In this document: positions 26,351-34,059 of the stretch, piece after piece | Layout of the letters: the number at the start of each line of letters is the position of its first letter | How positions within the stretch are numbered: the first letter of the stretch is position 1 | From: CAYOZN01 sp964408455 | GTDB lineage: Bacteria; Planctomycetota; Phycisphaerae; UBA1845; UTPLA1 | Assembly: GCA_964408455.1 (NCBI GenBank) | Contig: CAYOZN010000012.1 | Location: 62,001-126,000, forward strand | Direction: 5' to 3' | Length of the DNA: 64,000 nucleotides | Translations under genes and position numbers: made by a program | The notes under the pieces: generated by a model | What the model saw: the letters and a program-made list of their open reading frames with translations, nothing else | Database searches by the model: none | What the model was told of the DNA's origin: nothing

Positions 26351-27634
26351 ATGCGAAGCCGCATGAGCAGACAATCTGCTGCGCGTATATCGCGCGTCCT
26401 TCTCATCCTTCTGTTTGTCTACCTGGGGTGCGTCACCGTCGCGACCGTCCTCGCGGCCAGCACCGATCTTTTCGCCGTGCTTCCCGAGCAGTACGAGTAC
26501 CTTTACGACGCCATGGAACTCCACGGCGCCCTCGCGATGGCCGCCGCCGGCGCATTCATTTTGATGCGGCGCATGCGGGAAAGTTCGGTGCGTGTGCCGC
26601 GCGTAATCTGTCTCGTGGCACTGGTGTGTCTTCTCGTCTCGGCCGACCGCGTGATCAACGTCCTTCAGCCCCCGGACAGGGACTATGGAGGCCTCTACCA
26701 GGTGCACCCCATCCGCGGCTGGTCCCACATCCCGCGACGGCAGTCGAACGTCAACGAGCCGATCCGCATCGACGCCATGGGTTTTCGCGTCCCGTGGGAC
26801 GGTCCGGTTCGCTCCATCGACGATCAGCTGCGCATCCTCTTCGTCGGCGATTCACTCACATTCGGCTTCGGCGTGAAGGCGCGCAATTCTTTTTGCGAGA
26901 AGACCGTCGCCACATTGAACGAGCGCCATCATGGTTTGCAAGCCGTCGCCCTCAACGCCGGCGTTTGCGGCTACGACACCCGGCAGGAACTGCATCTGCT
27001 CAACGACCTGGGTTTCAAGCTGGAGCCTTCTCTGGTCGTGCTTCAGATCTGCCTGAACGATTTTACCCGCCAGTTCTCGATGGAACTGTCCGATGTGTGC
27101 CGCCCGGCCGAATTCGCCGGGGCGATGGCCCACAACCACTGGAGCGGCCTCTACCGCGTCGTGCAAAAATGCGGGGAATTCGTCCGCTATCGCGGCCAGA
27201 AGCAGTCCGCCGCCGAGTCCATCCAGTTCTTCGAAATGGTCGAGCTGCTGAGCGATCCGCCCTCCGAGCTTGTGCAGAAATCGTGGCACAACATGGAGCT
27301 GATGCTCCGACGCTTCGTGAACGACTGCCGCACACGCGACATTCCTCTCGCCGTCGTCGTCTTCCCGGTCTCCATGCAGCTCTCCCGCGACGACCTGACC
27401 GCATGGCCGCAGGAGCAGATACGCCGCTTCGCCGCCGAGATCGACGTCCCGCTCCTCGATCTGCGTCCCACCTATCGGCGGCTGATCGATCGCGAAATCG
27501 CCACGCCCAACGAACTGTACATGGACCTGACGCATCCCACCGTGCGCGGCCATCAGATCGCGACCGACGCCATTGTGCACTTTCTTGAGACGGAGGGCCT
27601 TGTCTCCAGGGTCCTCGCCACGTCTCAACGCTGA
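26351..27634 (+). CDS. Membrane-anchored SGNH/GDSL-family hydrolase
   Basis: Residues 1-110 contain three hydrophobic segments, then a C-terminal SGNH hydrolase domain: block I ILFVGDSLTFGFGV with the nucleophile Ser, NAGVCGYDTRQEL (block II Gly), LQICLNDFTR (block III Asn-Asp), and DLTHPTVRGH (block V Asp-xx-His). Such enzymes usually remove acetyl or acyl groups from sugars or lipids. ATG at 26351 is preferred (GAAG upstream); a TTG at 26288 is in frame. It starts about 60 nt after the Fe-S protein gene. Confidence 0.8.
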   Translation: MRSRMSRQSAARISRVLLILLFVYLGCVTVATVLAASTDLFAVLPEQYEYLYDAMELHGALAMAAAGAFILMRRMRESSVRVPRVICLVALVCLLVSADRVINVLQPPDRDYGGLYQVHPIRGWSHIPRRQSNVNEPIRIDAMGFRVPWDGPVRSIDDQLRILFVGDSLTFGFGVKARNSFCEKTVATLNERHHGLQAVALNAGVCGYDTRQELHLLNDLGFKLEPSLVVLQICLNDFTRQFSMELSDVCRPAEFAGAMAHNHWSGLYRVVQKCGEFVRYRGQKQSAAESIQFFEMVELLSDPPSELVQKSWHNMELMLRRFVNDCRTRDIPLAVVVFPVSMQLSRDDLTAWPQEQIRRFAAEIDVPLLDLRPTYRRLIDREIATPNELYMDLTHPTVRGHQIATDAIVHFLETEGLVSRVLATSQR

Positions 27635-27658
27635 CTTACGCGCGCAAATCGTGATTCG

Positions 27659-29395
27659 CTATGCAATCAGCTCGATGGGCTCGAAGCGCTCAACGTCGAT
27701 CAATCCCTGGTCGGTCAGCTTCAGCTTGCCAATCACCGAGAGGCTCAGAAACGCCAGGCACATGAAGGGCTGCGCCAGCTCGCATCCCAGCGCACGCGCC
27801 CTCTCCGTTGCGCGGCGCAGTCGCTCCGCCGTTTCGACCGCCGGCCGATCCGTGACCAGCCCCGCGATCGGTAGCGGCACGTCCGCCGTCACGTTGCCAT
27901 CCTGAACCACCACCAGCCCGCCGCCCAGCCCGACCAGGTGCCGCAGTGCCACTACGATGTCGCGGTCGTTGACGCCCACCGCCACCAGGTTGTGCGCGTC
28001 GTGGGCCACGCTGCTGGCCAGCGCGCCGGTCCGCAGCTTGAAGCCGCGGGCAAAAGCCTTCGCCACGCGACCCGACGCCCGGTGGCGTTCCACTACGACG
28101 AGCTTTGCCATGTCCCGCGCCGGATCAGCCACCAGCCGCCCATCCCGCACCGGCGCGATGGCCCTGCTGCGCTCGGTATCGATCCGGTTTTCCAGCACCT
28201 CGATCACGTGCACCGATGGCGTGACGCTGCCGGAGGGCGCCGCAATGCGCAGATCTTCCACCGAAATGTCATGGGCCCGCACGGTCCCGCAAAGGTCCGG
28301 CGACACACGCGGCGGGGTGTCGGTCGCCACGCAGTGTCCCCCTTCAGCGACCAGCCTGCCCGCGTGGATGACCCGCAGCACCTTGAATCCGTTCAGGTCC
28401 TCCACCACCGCGAGATTGGCCCGATACCCGGGTGCAACCAGGCCATGGCGCCGGAGCCCGAAGTACCGCGCCGTGTTGAGCGTCGCGCACTTCACCGCCA
28501 GCAGGGGGTTCAACCCGCCCGCGACGGCCTTCCGGAGGATGTAGTCGATGTGCCCTTCGTCGAGGATGTCGCGGACGTCCTTGTCGTCCGTGCAGAACAT
28601 GAAACGATCGGCCGTCTCCAGTCGGATCAGCGGCAGCAGCGCCTCCAGGTTGCGCGTCTGTGAACCCTCCCGCACCATGATGAACAGGCCCGCCCGCAGC
28701 TTTTCGAGCGCCTCCTCGGCGCGGATGCATTCGTGGTCGCTCTCGATCCCGGCGGCGGCATAGGCCATCAGGTCCCGGCCCGTCAGCCCCGGCGCATGTC
28801 CATCGAGCGTGCGCCCGTCCGCGAGCGCCAGCTTGGCCAGCACCCCGGCATCCCCGCCCGTCACACCGGGATAGTTCATCATCTCTGCCAGCCCGAGGAC
28901 GCGGGCGTGCGACATCAGCGGCCGAAGGTCGTCGGCGTTCAGAGTCGCCCCGGCCGATTCGAGCGGGCTGGCCGGCACGCACGAGCTGAGCATGACAAAG
29001 ACATCAAGCGGAGTGGCTTGCGATAGCTCCAAAACGTGCTGTATCCCCGCCAGCCCGGCCACGTTGGCGAATTCGTGCGGATCGGCCATGACCGCCGTTG
29101 TGCCGGCCGCCGACACGGCCCGCGCGAATTCCGGCACATCCAGCATCGAGGATTCGATGTGCACGTGGGCGTCCATCAGGCCGGGGCACACGTACGCGCC
29201 CCTCAGATCGAGGCTGGGCCCGTCAGCGTAGTGCCCGACACCTGCGATGGCTTCGCCCGCGATGGCGATATCCCCCTCATAGACGCCGCATGCCGCCACA
29301 TCGACAATGCGGCCGTTCCTGAGGACCAGATCCGCCGGGGCGCGCCCGGCGGCGACATCGATGCGCCGGGCCAGTTCGTCGATCGAAATCTGCAT
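27659..29395 (-). CDS. ade: Adenine deaminase
   Basis: Converts adenine to hypoxanthine with two metal ions. Family hallmarks are HVHIESSML (metal site), VMADPHEFANV, GLAEMMNYPGV, DGHAPGL, FCTDDKDVRDIL, and the C-terminal VAHDAHNLVAVG and GLGGGLVVVQDG. The ATG at 29395 fits the conserved N-terminus (MQISIDELARRIDVA), giving about 578 residues. It is convergent with the SGNH gene. With tdk and the CNT permease it supports active base and nucleoside salvage. Confidence 0.94.
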   Translation of the reverse strand: MQISIDELARRIDVAAGRAPADLVLRNGRIVDVAACGVYEGDIAIAGEAIAGVGHYADGPSLDLRGAYVCPGLMDAHVHIESSMLDVPEFARAVSAAGTTAVMADPHEFANVAGLAGIQHVLELSQATPLDVFVMLSSCVPASPLESAGATLNADDLRPLMSHARVLGLAEMMNYPGVTGGDAGVLAKLALADGRTLDGHAPGLTGRDLMAYAAAGIESDHECIRAEEALEKLRAGLFIMVREGSQTRNLEALLPLIRLETADRFMFCTDDKDVRDILDEGHIDYILRKAVAGGLNPLLAVKCATLNTARYFGLRRHGLVAPGYRANLAVVEDLNGFKVLRVIHAGRLVAEGGHCVATDTPPRVSPDLCGTVRAHDISVEDLRIAAPSGSVTPSVHVIEVLENRIDTERSRAIAPVRDGRLVADPARDMAKLVVVERHRASGRVAKAFARGFKLRTGALASSVAHDAHNLVAVGVNDRDIVVALRHLVGLGGGLVVVQDGNVTADVPLPIAGLVTDRPAVETAERLRRATERARALGCELAQPFMCLAFLSLSVIGKLKLTDQGLIDVERFEPIELIA

Positions 29396-29505
29396 ATGCG
29401 GGTTCCTCCGGCCGTGCAGAAGCCCAGCCGTCACGGCAATTTAGGGCAAGCCTCATTATATCGGGCCTCCCGCACGATACCGCCGCTGAATCCGTCCGAG
29501 TCCCG

Positions 29506-29533
29506 TTGCCACCACACCAGGATCTGCTATAGT
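29506..29533 (+). promoter_or_regulatory. Promoter of the rpsP-trmD-rplS operon
   Basis: TTGCCA at 29506-29511, a 16-nt spacer and TATAGT at 29528-29533 preceded by TGC form a good sigma-70 type extended -10 promoter. It lies about 85 nt before the rpsP start, in the divergent region with adenine deaminase. Confidence 0.6.
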
Positions 29534-29619
29534 TACGGGTTTCGCATGCGTTTGCGCGATGGCGCGGCGCCTGGCGGGACTCTTACCTGAACCGAAAACG
29601 ACGGTTCTTCGAGGCAACT

Positions 29620-29898
29620 ATGGCGGTCAAGCTTAGGTTGGTACGACTGGGACGATCGCACCGCGCCTTTTTCCGGCTGCGGGCGGCGGATGAACGAAAC
29701 GCGGCGAGCGGCCGGTTCATTGAAGAACTCGGCCACGTCGATCCGCTGGAGAAGGATCCTGCCAAGGCAGTGACACTGAAACGCGAGCGCATCGAGCACT
29801 GGCTGTCGGTTGGCGCCAAGGTTTCGCCCACTGTCGAGTCGCTGCTCAAAAAGCAGGGCATCTCGGCGCCGGCGGCTGCCGCCGGCACCACGGCCTGA
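29620..29898 (+). CDS. rpsP: 30S ribosomal protein S16
   Basis: The 92-residue protein starts MAVKLRLVRLGRSHRAFFRL, followed by DERNAASGRFIEELGHVDP, and has the basic S16 core with a short Ala-rich tail. It leads the classical rpsP-trmD-rplS order. The gene for RimM, which often follows rpsP, is absent here; trmD comes next after 37 nt. Confidence 0.96.
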   Translation: MAVKLRLVRLGRSHRAFFRLRAADERNAASGRFIEELGHVDPLEKDPAKAVTLKRERIEHWLSVGAKVSPTVESLLKKQGISAPAAAAGTTA

Positions 29899-29935
29899 AT
29901 TCGGTGGAAGCGGCGTCGCGTACAGGGGCGCTTCG

Positions 29936-30679
29936 ATGCGCATCGACGTACTGACGCTGTTTCCGGAAGCCTGCGAACCCTACTTTGATGCCAGCATCAT
30001 CGGACGGGCTCGACGAGCCGGGCTGGTCGAAATCGCGTGCCACAATTTTCGCGATTACACGACCGATGCCCACCGAAAGGTGGATGACCGGCCTTTCGGC
30101 GGCGGCCCCGGCATGGTGCTCATGTGTCAGCCGGTCTTCGCCGCGGTCGAGGCTGTCCAGGCCATGGACCCGCGTGCCGCTCGGCGAATATTGTTGACGC
30201 CCCAGGGACGGCGGCTCGATCAAACGCTCGTCCGGGAGTTGGCCGCCTGCCCGCGGCTGCTGCTGCTGGCGGGGCATTACGAGGGATTCGACGAGCGCAT
30301 ACGCGAGGGTTTGTCGCCGATCGAAGTGTCCATCGGTGACTACGTGATATCCGGGGGCGAGGCGGCGGCCATGGTGGTCGTCGATGCCGTGGTGCGATTG
30401 ATACCCGGCGCCCTGGGCGACCAGGATTCCAGCGAGGAGGAATCATTCACCGCCGCAGCCGGCGACGACGACCAGACTGGCTGCTGGCTCGAATATCCGC
30501 ACTACACCCGGCCGCGTGAATTTCGCGGCATGGAAGTGCCCGAAGTGTTGCTCAGCGGCGATCATGCACGCATTCGTTCATGGCGGCGCGAGCAGGCAAA
30601 AAACAGAACACGATCGCGCCGGCCCGATCTGATTCGCCGAGATACGACGCTGCCCGCCGAGCCGACGCGCCAGGATTGA
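29936..30679 (+). CDS. trmD: tRNA (guanine-N1)-methyltransferase TrmD
   Basis: Makes m1G37 in tRNAs and prevents frameshifts. The SPOUT trefoil-knot pattern is visible: MRIDVLTLFPEAC, VDDRPFGGGPGMVL, LLLAGHYEGFDERI, SIGDYVISGGEAAAMVVVDAVVRLIPG (knot), and YTRPREFRG. About 248 residues. The ATG at 29936 gives the conserved N-terminus. It is followed by rplS after 15 nt. Confidence 0.95.
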   Translation: MRIDVLTLFPEACEPYFDASIIGRARRAGLVEIACHNFRDYTTDAHRKVDDRPFGGGPGMVLMCQPVFAAVEAVQAMDPRAARRILLTPQGRRLDQTLVRELAACPRLLLLAGHYEGFDERIREGLSPIEVSIGDYVISGGEAAAMVVVDAVVRLIPGALGDQDSSEEESFTAAAGDDDQTGCWLEYPHYTRPREFRGMEVPEVLLSGDHARIRSWRREQAKNRTRSRRPDLIRRDTTLPAEPTRQD

Positions 30680-30694
30680 TGTTGGAGACGCGCC

Positions 30695-31129
30695 ATGCGA
30701 AACAAATACCTCACCGCCGTGGAATCCGCCCAGATCAAACAGAAATCGGCCGACTTCAACATCGGCGATACCGTCGCCGTCGGCGTCCGAATCGTCGAAG
30801 GCAATAAGGAACGCACCCAGCCCTTCATCGGCGTGGTCATCGCCCGCCGCGGCAGCGGCGTCAGCGAAATGTTCACCGTCCGCCGCATCGTCAACAACGA
30901 AGGCGTCGAACGCACATTTCCGCTCCAGTCGCCGCGCATCGCCTCCATCGAGGTGCAGCGCAGCGGCAAGACGCGCCGTGCCAAGCTTTACTTCCTCCGC
31001 GATCGCGTCGGCAAGGCCCGCAAGCTTCGCGAGAAGCGATCCTATGGCAAGGCCGCACCGGAGGCCGTCGCGCCGCCGGCCGCCGCCAGCCGCGAAGTCG
31101 AACGCGAGGCCGAGCCTGCCGGCGTTTGA
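30695..31129 (+). CDS. rplS: 50S ribosomal protein L19
   Basis: The 144-residue protein has the L19 core FNIGDTVAVGVRIVEGNKERTQPFIGVVI, FTVRRIVNNEGVERTFPLQSP and RRAKLYFLRDRVGKARKLREK. The C-terminus (from about residue 120) is an Ala/Glu-rich extension not present in the short forms. It is located as expected after trmD. L19 sits at the 30S-50S interface. Confidence 0.96.
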   Translation: MRNKYLTAVESAQIKQKSADFNIGDTVAVGVRIVEGNKERTQPFIGVVIARRGSGVSEMFTVRRIVNNEGVERTFPLQSPRIASIEVQRSGKTRRAKLYFLRDRVGKARKLREKRSYGKAAPEAVAPPAAASREVEREAEPAGV

Positions 31130-31162
31130 TTCCATCGGCCGCCGCTTTCATAATCGGCCCGA

Positions 31163-31537
31163 ATGTCGTGGTTGAGACTGCTTCTGGGGCAGGGGGGCGA
31201 GTGCATCGCCGTGCGCCATCTGAAGCGCTGCGGCTATCGCATCCTCAATCGCAATTACGTCTGTCCCGGAGGCGAGCTCGATGTGGTCTGCCGCGATGAC
31301 AGGACCGTCGTATTCGTCGAAGTCAAATCCCTCCGCAGCGATGAACGGTCCGATCCCGAGGAGAAAGTCACTCGATCCAAGCGCGCTCACATGTTGCGCG
31401 CCGCCCGGCATTGGCTCTCGGAGCACCGCCATCCCGACGCCGCGTATCGCTTCGACGTCATCAGCATAGTCATTCCCGCAAAGGGCCCGCCGCGCCTGCG
31501 CCACATTGAGGAAGCCTTCGTGCCCGAGTTGATCTGA
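31163..31537 (+). CDS. yraN: YraN/UPF0102 family nuclease-like protein
   Basis: The 124-residue protein has the UPF0102 pattern: GEC.AVRHLKRCGYRILNRNYVCPGGELDVVCRD, then VVFVEVKSLR, which is the restriction-endonuclease-like core (E of GELD, and E-x-K of VEVK). Such proteins are predicted nucleases of unknown role, usual after rplS (rnhB is missing here). CATAAT at 31149-31154 lies 8 nt before the ATG, and no ribosome-binding site is present. Confidence 0.88.
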   Translation: MSWLRLLLGQGGECIAVRHLKRCGYRILNRNYVCPGGELDVVCRDDRTVVFVEVKSLRSDERSDPEEKVTRSKRAHMLRAARHWLSEHRHPDAAYRFDVISIVIPAKGPPRLRHIEEAFVPELI

Positions 31538-31571
31538 CTCGCCGCAGCGCCGAGCCGTCCGGAGCCGACAC

Positions 31572-32345
31572 ATGGGCGATCTGTTCGACTCCCACTGCCA
31601 TCTCACCAGTGATGCCCTTCGCGAATATGCGGACGACGTGATCGCCCGCGCCCTTGCCGTCGGCATTACGCGCTTCGTGACCATTGCGACAGATCTCGCC
31701 GATTCGGCGCGGGCCTTCGAGCTTGCCGCGCGCCACGACGGCGTCCATGTCGCCGCCGGGATTCATCCCCACGAAGCCGGCAGGTGCGAATCCGGCTGGG
31801 ATGCCCGGTTGCACGAGATCGTCACCCGCACCGACGTCGTCGGCGTCGGCGAGACCGGCTTGGATTTTCACTACGATTTCGCCGATCGATCCGTCCAAGA
31901 GCGAGTCTTTCGCCGCCAGTTGGAGCTGGCCGTCGCCGCGCGTAAACCCGTCATTATTCACTGCCGCGAGGCCCACGGCGACACGCTCGCGATCCTGGCC
32001 GAGTTTCCGGCCGTCTCACGCGTGGTGTTCCATTGCTTCACCGGCACCGCACAACAGGCGAACGAGATTCTCGACCGCGGCTACTGGATCTCGCTGACGG
32101 GCGTCGTGACGTTCAAAAAGTCGCAGGAACTGCGAAGCGTGGCGAGGATGCTGCCTGCCGACCGTTTCATGCTGGAAACCGATTCACCCTATCTGACGCC
32201 CGAGCCGTTTCGCAGCGTGCGGCCCAACGAGCCATGCCACATGATTCACACCGCTGCCTGCATCGCCCGCGAGCGCGGCATCGAGCCGGCGGCCCTGGCG
32301 GCACAGGCGACCGAAAATACCCTTCGCTTCTTCAACCTTGATTAG
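31572..32345 (+). CDS. TatD-family metal-dependent deoxyribonuclease
   Basis: The 257-residue TIM-barrel protein has DSHCHL (residues 6-11), GIHPHEAG, GVGETGLDFHYDF, VIIHCREAHGDTL, VFHCFTGT and LETDSPYLTPEP, which place all expected metal ligands. TatD/YcfH enzymes trim DNA or RNA 3' ends and act in damage response and quality control. GGAG lies 7 nt before ATG 31572. It is part of the ribosomal operon string. Confidence 0.92.
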   Translation: MGDLFDSHCHLTSDALREYADDVIARALAVGITRFVTIATDLADSARAFELAARHDGVHVAAGIHPHEAGRCESGWDARLHEIVTRTDVVGVGETGLDFHYDFADRSVQERVFRRQLELAVAARKPVIIHCREAHGDTLAILAEFPAVSRVVFHCFTGTAQQANEILDRGYWISLTGVVTFKKSQELRSVARMLPADRFMLETDSPYLTPEPFRSVRPNEPCHMIHTAACIARERGIEPAALAAQATENTLRFFNLD

Positions 32346-32455
32346 AGCCCGTCCGGGCCCCATTGGGCGAAGCGCCGATCCTCGATTACGATGGCCGCAT
32401 CGATCTGGTTGCCCTCGGGCCCGTTTCGGATCCGGGGCGCCCCAGCGGATTCAGA

Positions 32456-33454
32456 ATGTCGTCGCAGACAGCCTACATCGGTCTTGATATCGGAGGAACG
32501 GCAATCAAGGGCGGCATCGTTTCGCCCAGCGGCGCAATCGTCGCGCGGCATGCCGACATGACCGAGGCGGGGGAGGGGCCCGACGCCGTCATTGCGCGCG
32601 TCGCGGAAATGGTCGCCGATCTCAGCGCGGCGGCGGCCGGCAGGGGCCTTCGGATCGCCTCGATCGGAATCGGCGTCCCCGGCCTGGTCAGCCGCGAGCC
32701 CGGCATCGTTCACACCTCGCCGAATCTGCCCGGCTGGAAGGACGTCAATCTGGTCGAGCGACTTCGACAGCACGCAAATCTGCGCGTCACGATCGACAAC
32801 GATGCCAACAACGCGGCACTGGGAGAGTTGATCGCCGGCGCCGGCCGCGGCGTCAGGGACCTCGTCATGCTGACCCTGGGCACCGGCGTCGGCTCCGGCC
32901 TCATCCTCGGCGGCCGACTCTGGCACGGCCAGACCGGGCATGCCGGCGAGATCGGCCACATGATCGTGCAGCCCGAGGGCCGGCTCTGCGCCTGCGGTCA
33001 GCGCGGCTGCCTCGAGGCATATTCTTCCGCCTCCGGCACGGCGCGGCGGGCGGCCGAGCGGATCGAGCAGGGCGAGCCAAGCGTGTTGAAGGCAACGCTG
33101 GACGCCGGTGAGGAGCTCGACGCCCGGCATGTCGCCGATGCGGCAAAGGCCGGCGATGCCCTGGCCGGCGGCGTCTGGAGCGAAACCTGCCGCTATCTGG
33201 CCATCGCCTGCATCAACATCCAGCGCATCCTGAGCCCTGAGCTCATCGTATTCTCTGGCGGCATGAGTGAGTCAGGCGACTTCCTTTTGCATCCCATCAA
33301 GGAGCATATGCAACGCACGGCTTCCCCAAGCTTTCGGCCCTTGCCCAGCATCTGCATCGCCCGGCTGGGCAATGATGCCGGCTTCATTGGCTCCGCCCTG
33401 AATGAATCCTGGCATGCCGCCTCGGCCGGCGAATCCACGCCACAGTCCGCCTGA
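32456..33454 (+). CDS. ROK-family sugar kinase (glucokinase-like)
   Basis: The protein has the ROK outline: ATP-binding DIGGTAIKGG (residues 10-19), GIGVPGLVS, IDNDANNAALGE, LGTGVGSGLILGG, HAGEIGHM and the zinc motif CACGQRGCLEAY (about 181-192), then FSGGMSESG. These are cytosolic sugar kinases or repressors; the lack of an N-terminal helix-turn-helix favours a kinase such as glucokinase. ATG at 32456 is used because the N-terminus is then short and conserved. It lies about 110 nt after tatD. Confidence 0.9.
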   Translation: MSSQTAYIGLDIGGTAIKGGIVSPSGAIVARHADMTEAGEGPDAVIARVAEMVADLSAAAAGRGLRIASIGIGVPGLVSREPGIVHTSPNLPGWKDVNLVERLRQHANLRVTIDNDANNAALGELIAGAGRGVRDLVMLTLGTGVGSGLILGGRLWHGQTGHAGEIGHMIVQPEGRLCACGQRGCLEAYSSASGTARRAAERIEQGEPSVLKATLDAGEELDARHVADAAKAGDALAGGVWSETCRYLAIACINIQRILSPELIVFSGGMSESGDFLLHPIKEHMQRTASPSFRPLPSICIARLGNDAGFIGSALNESWHAASAGESTPQSA

Positions 33455-33564
33455 TTCGTGACGCAATATGTCGTATTAGTGGCCGCATTCGCCGTCGAGG
33501 CTATCATGGCGTGCGAATAGCCTCGTTCACTCACCCGGCTTTTTCCGCCATTGTGGAGCGCGCC

Positions 33565-33999
33565 GTGTCTGTTGATCCTCCTCTACCCCCCAGCAAGGTC
33601 CTGATCGTGGACGACAACTCGCAGAACCTCGAACTCATCGAGGCATACCTCGAGGAACTCGAAAACGTCACCATCATCTGCGCAACCAACGGCCAGCAGT
33701 GCCTCGATAAGGTGGCCGCCGAACAGCCCGATCTCATCCTGCTCGACGTCATGATGCCGCGCATGAGCGGCTACGAAGTCTGCAAGATTCTCAAGGCCGA
33801 GCCCGGCACGCGGCACATTCCCGTGGTCATGGTCACGGCCCTGCACGAAATGGGCGACGTGGAGCGCGGCGTCGAAGTCGGCACCAACGATTTCATCTCG
33901 AAACCGGTTAACCGGATAGACCTGCTGTCCCGAGTTCGATCCCTGCTTCGTCTCAAGCACGCAGGCGCCCTGGGAGGCGATATCGCACATGGTGCCTAG
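33565..33999 (+). CDS. Single-domain response regulator
   Basis: A receiver domain fills the protein: VLIVDDNSQN (acidic pair), ILLDVMMPRMSG with the phospho-acceptor Asp, VMVTALHE (Thr) and FISKPVN (Lys). No output domain follows; about 20 residues of tail remain. It may act as a phosphotransfer partner or by protein-protein contact. GTG at 33565 has GGAG 7 nt upstream. No sensor kinase is adjacent. Confidence 0.88.
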   Translation: MSVDPPLPPSKVLIVDDNSQNLELIEAYLEELENVTIICATNGQQCLDKVAAEQPDLILLDVMMPRMSGYEVCKILKAEPGTRHIPVVMVTALHEMGDVERGVEVGTNDFISKPVNRIDLLSRVRSLLRLKHAGALGGDIAHGA

Positions 34000-34059
34000 G
34001 CGCCCGTTCACACAGCCTGGATGTACCGTTCGAGTCAGGCTCGCGGGGGGAACCGGGGA

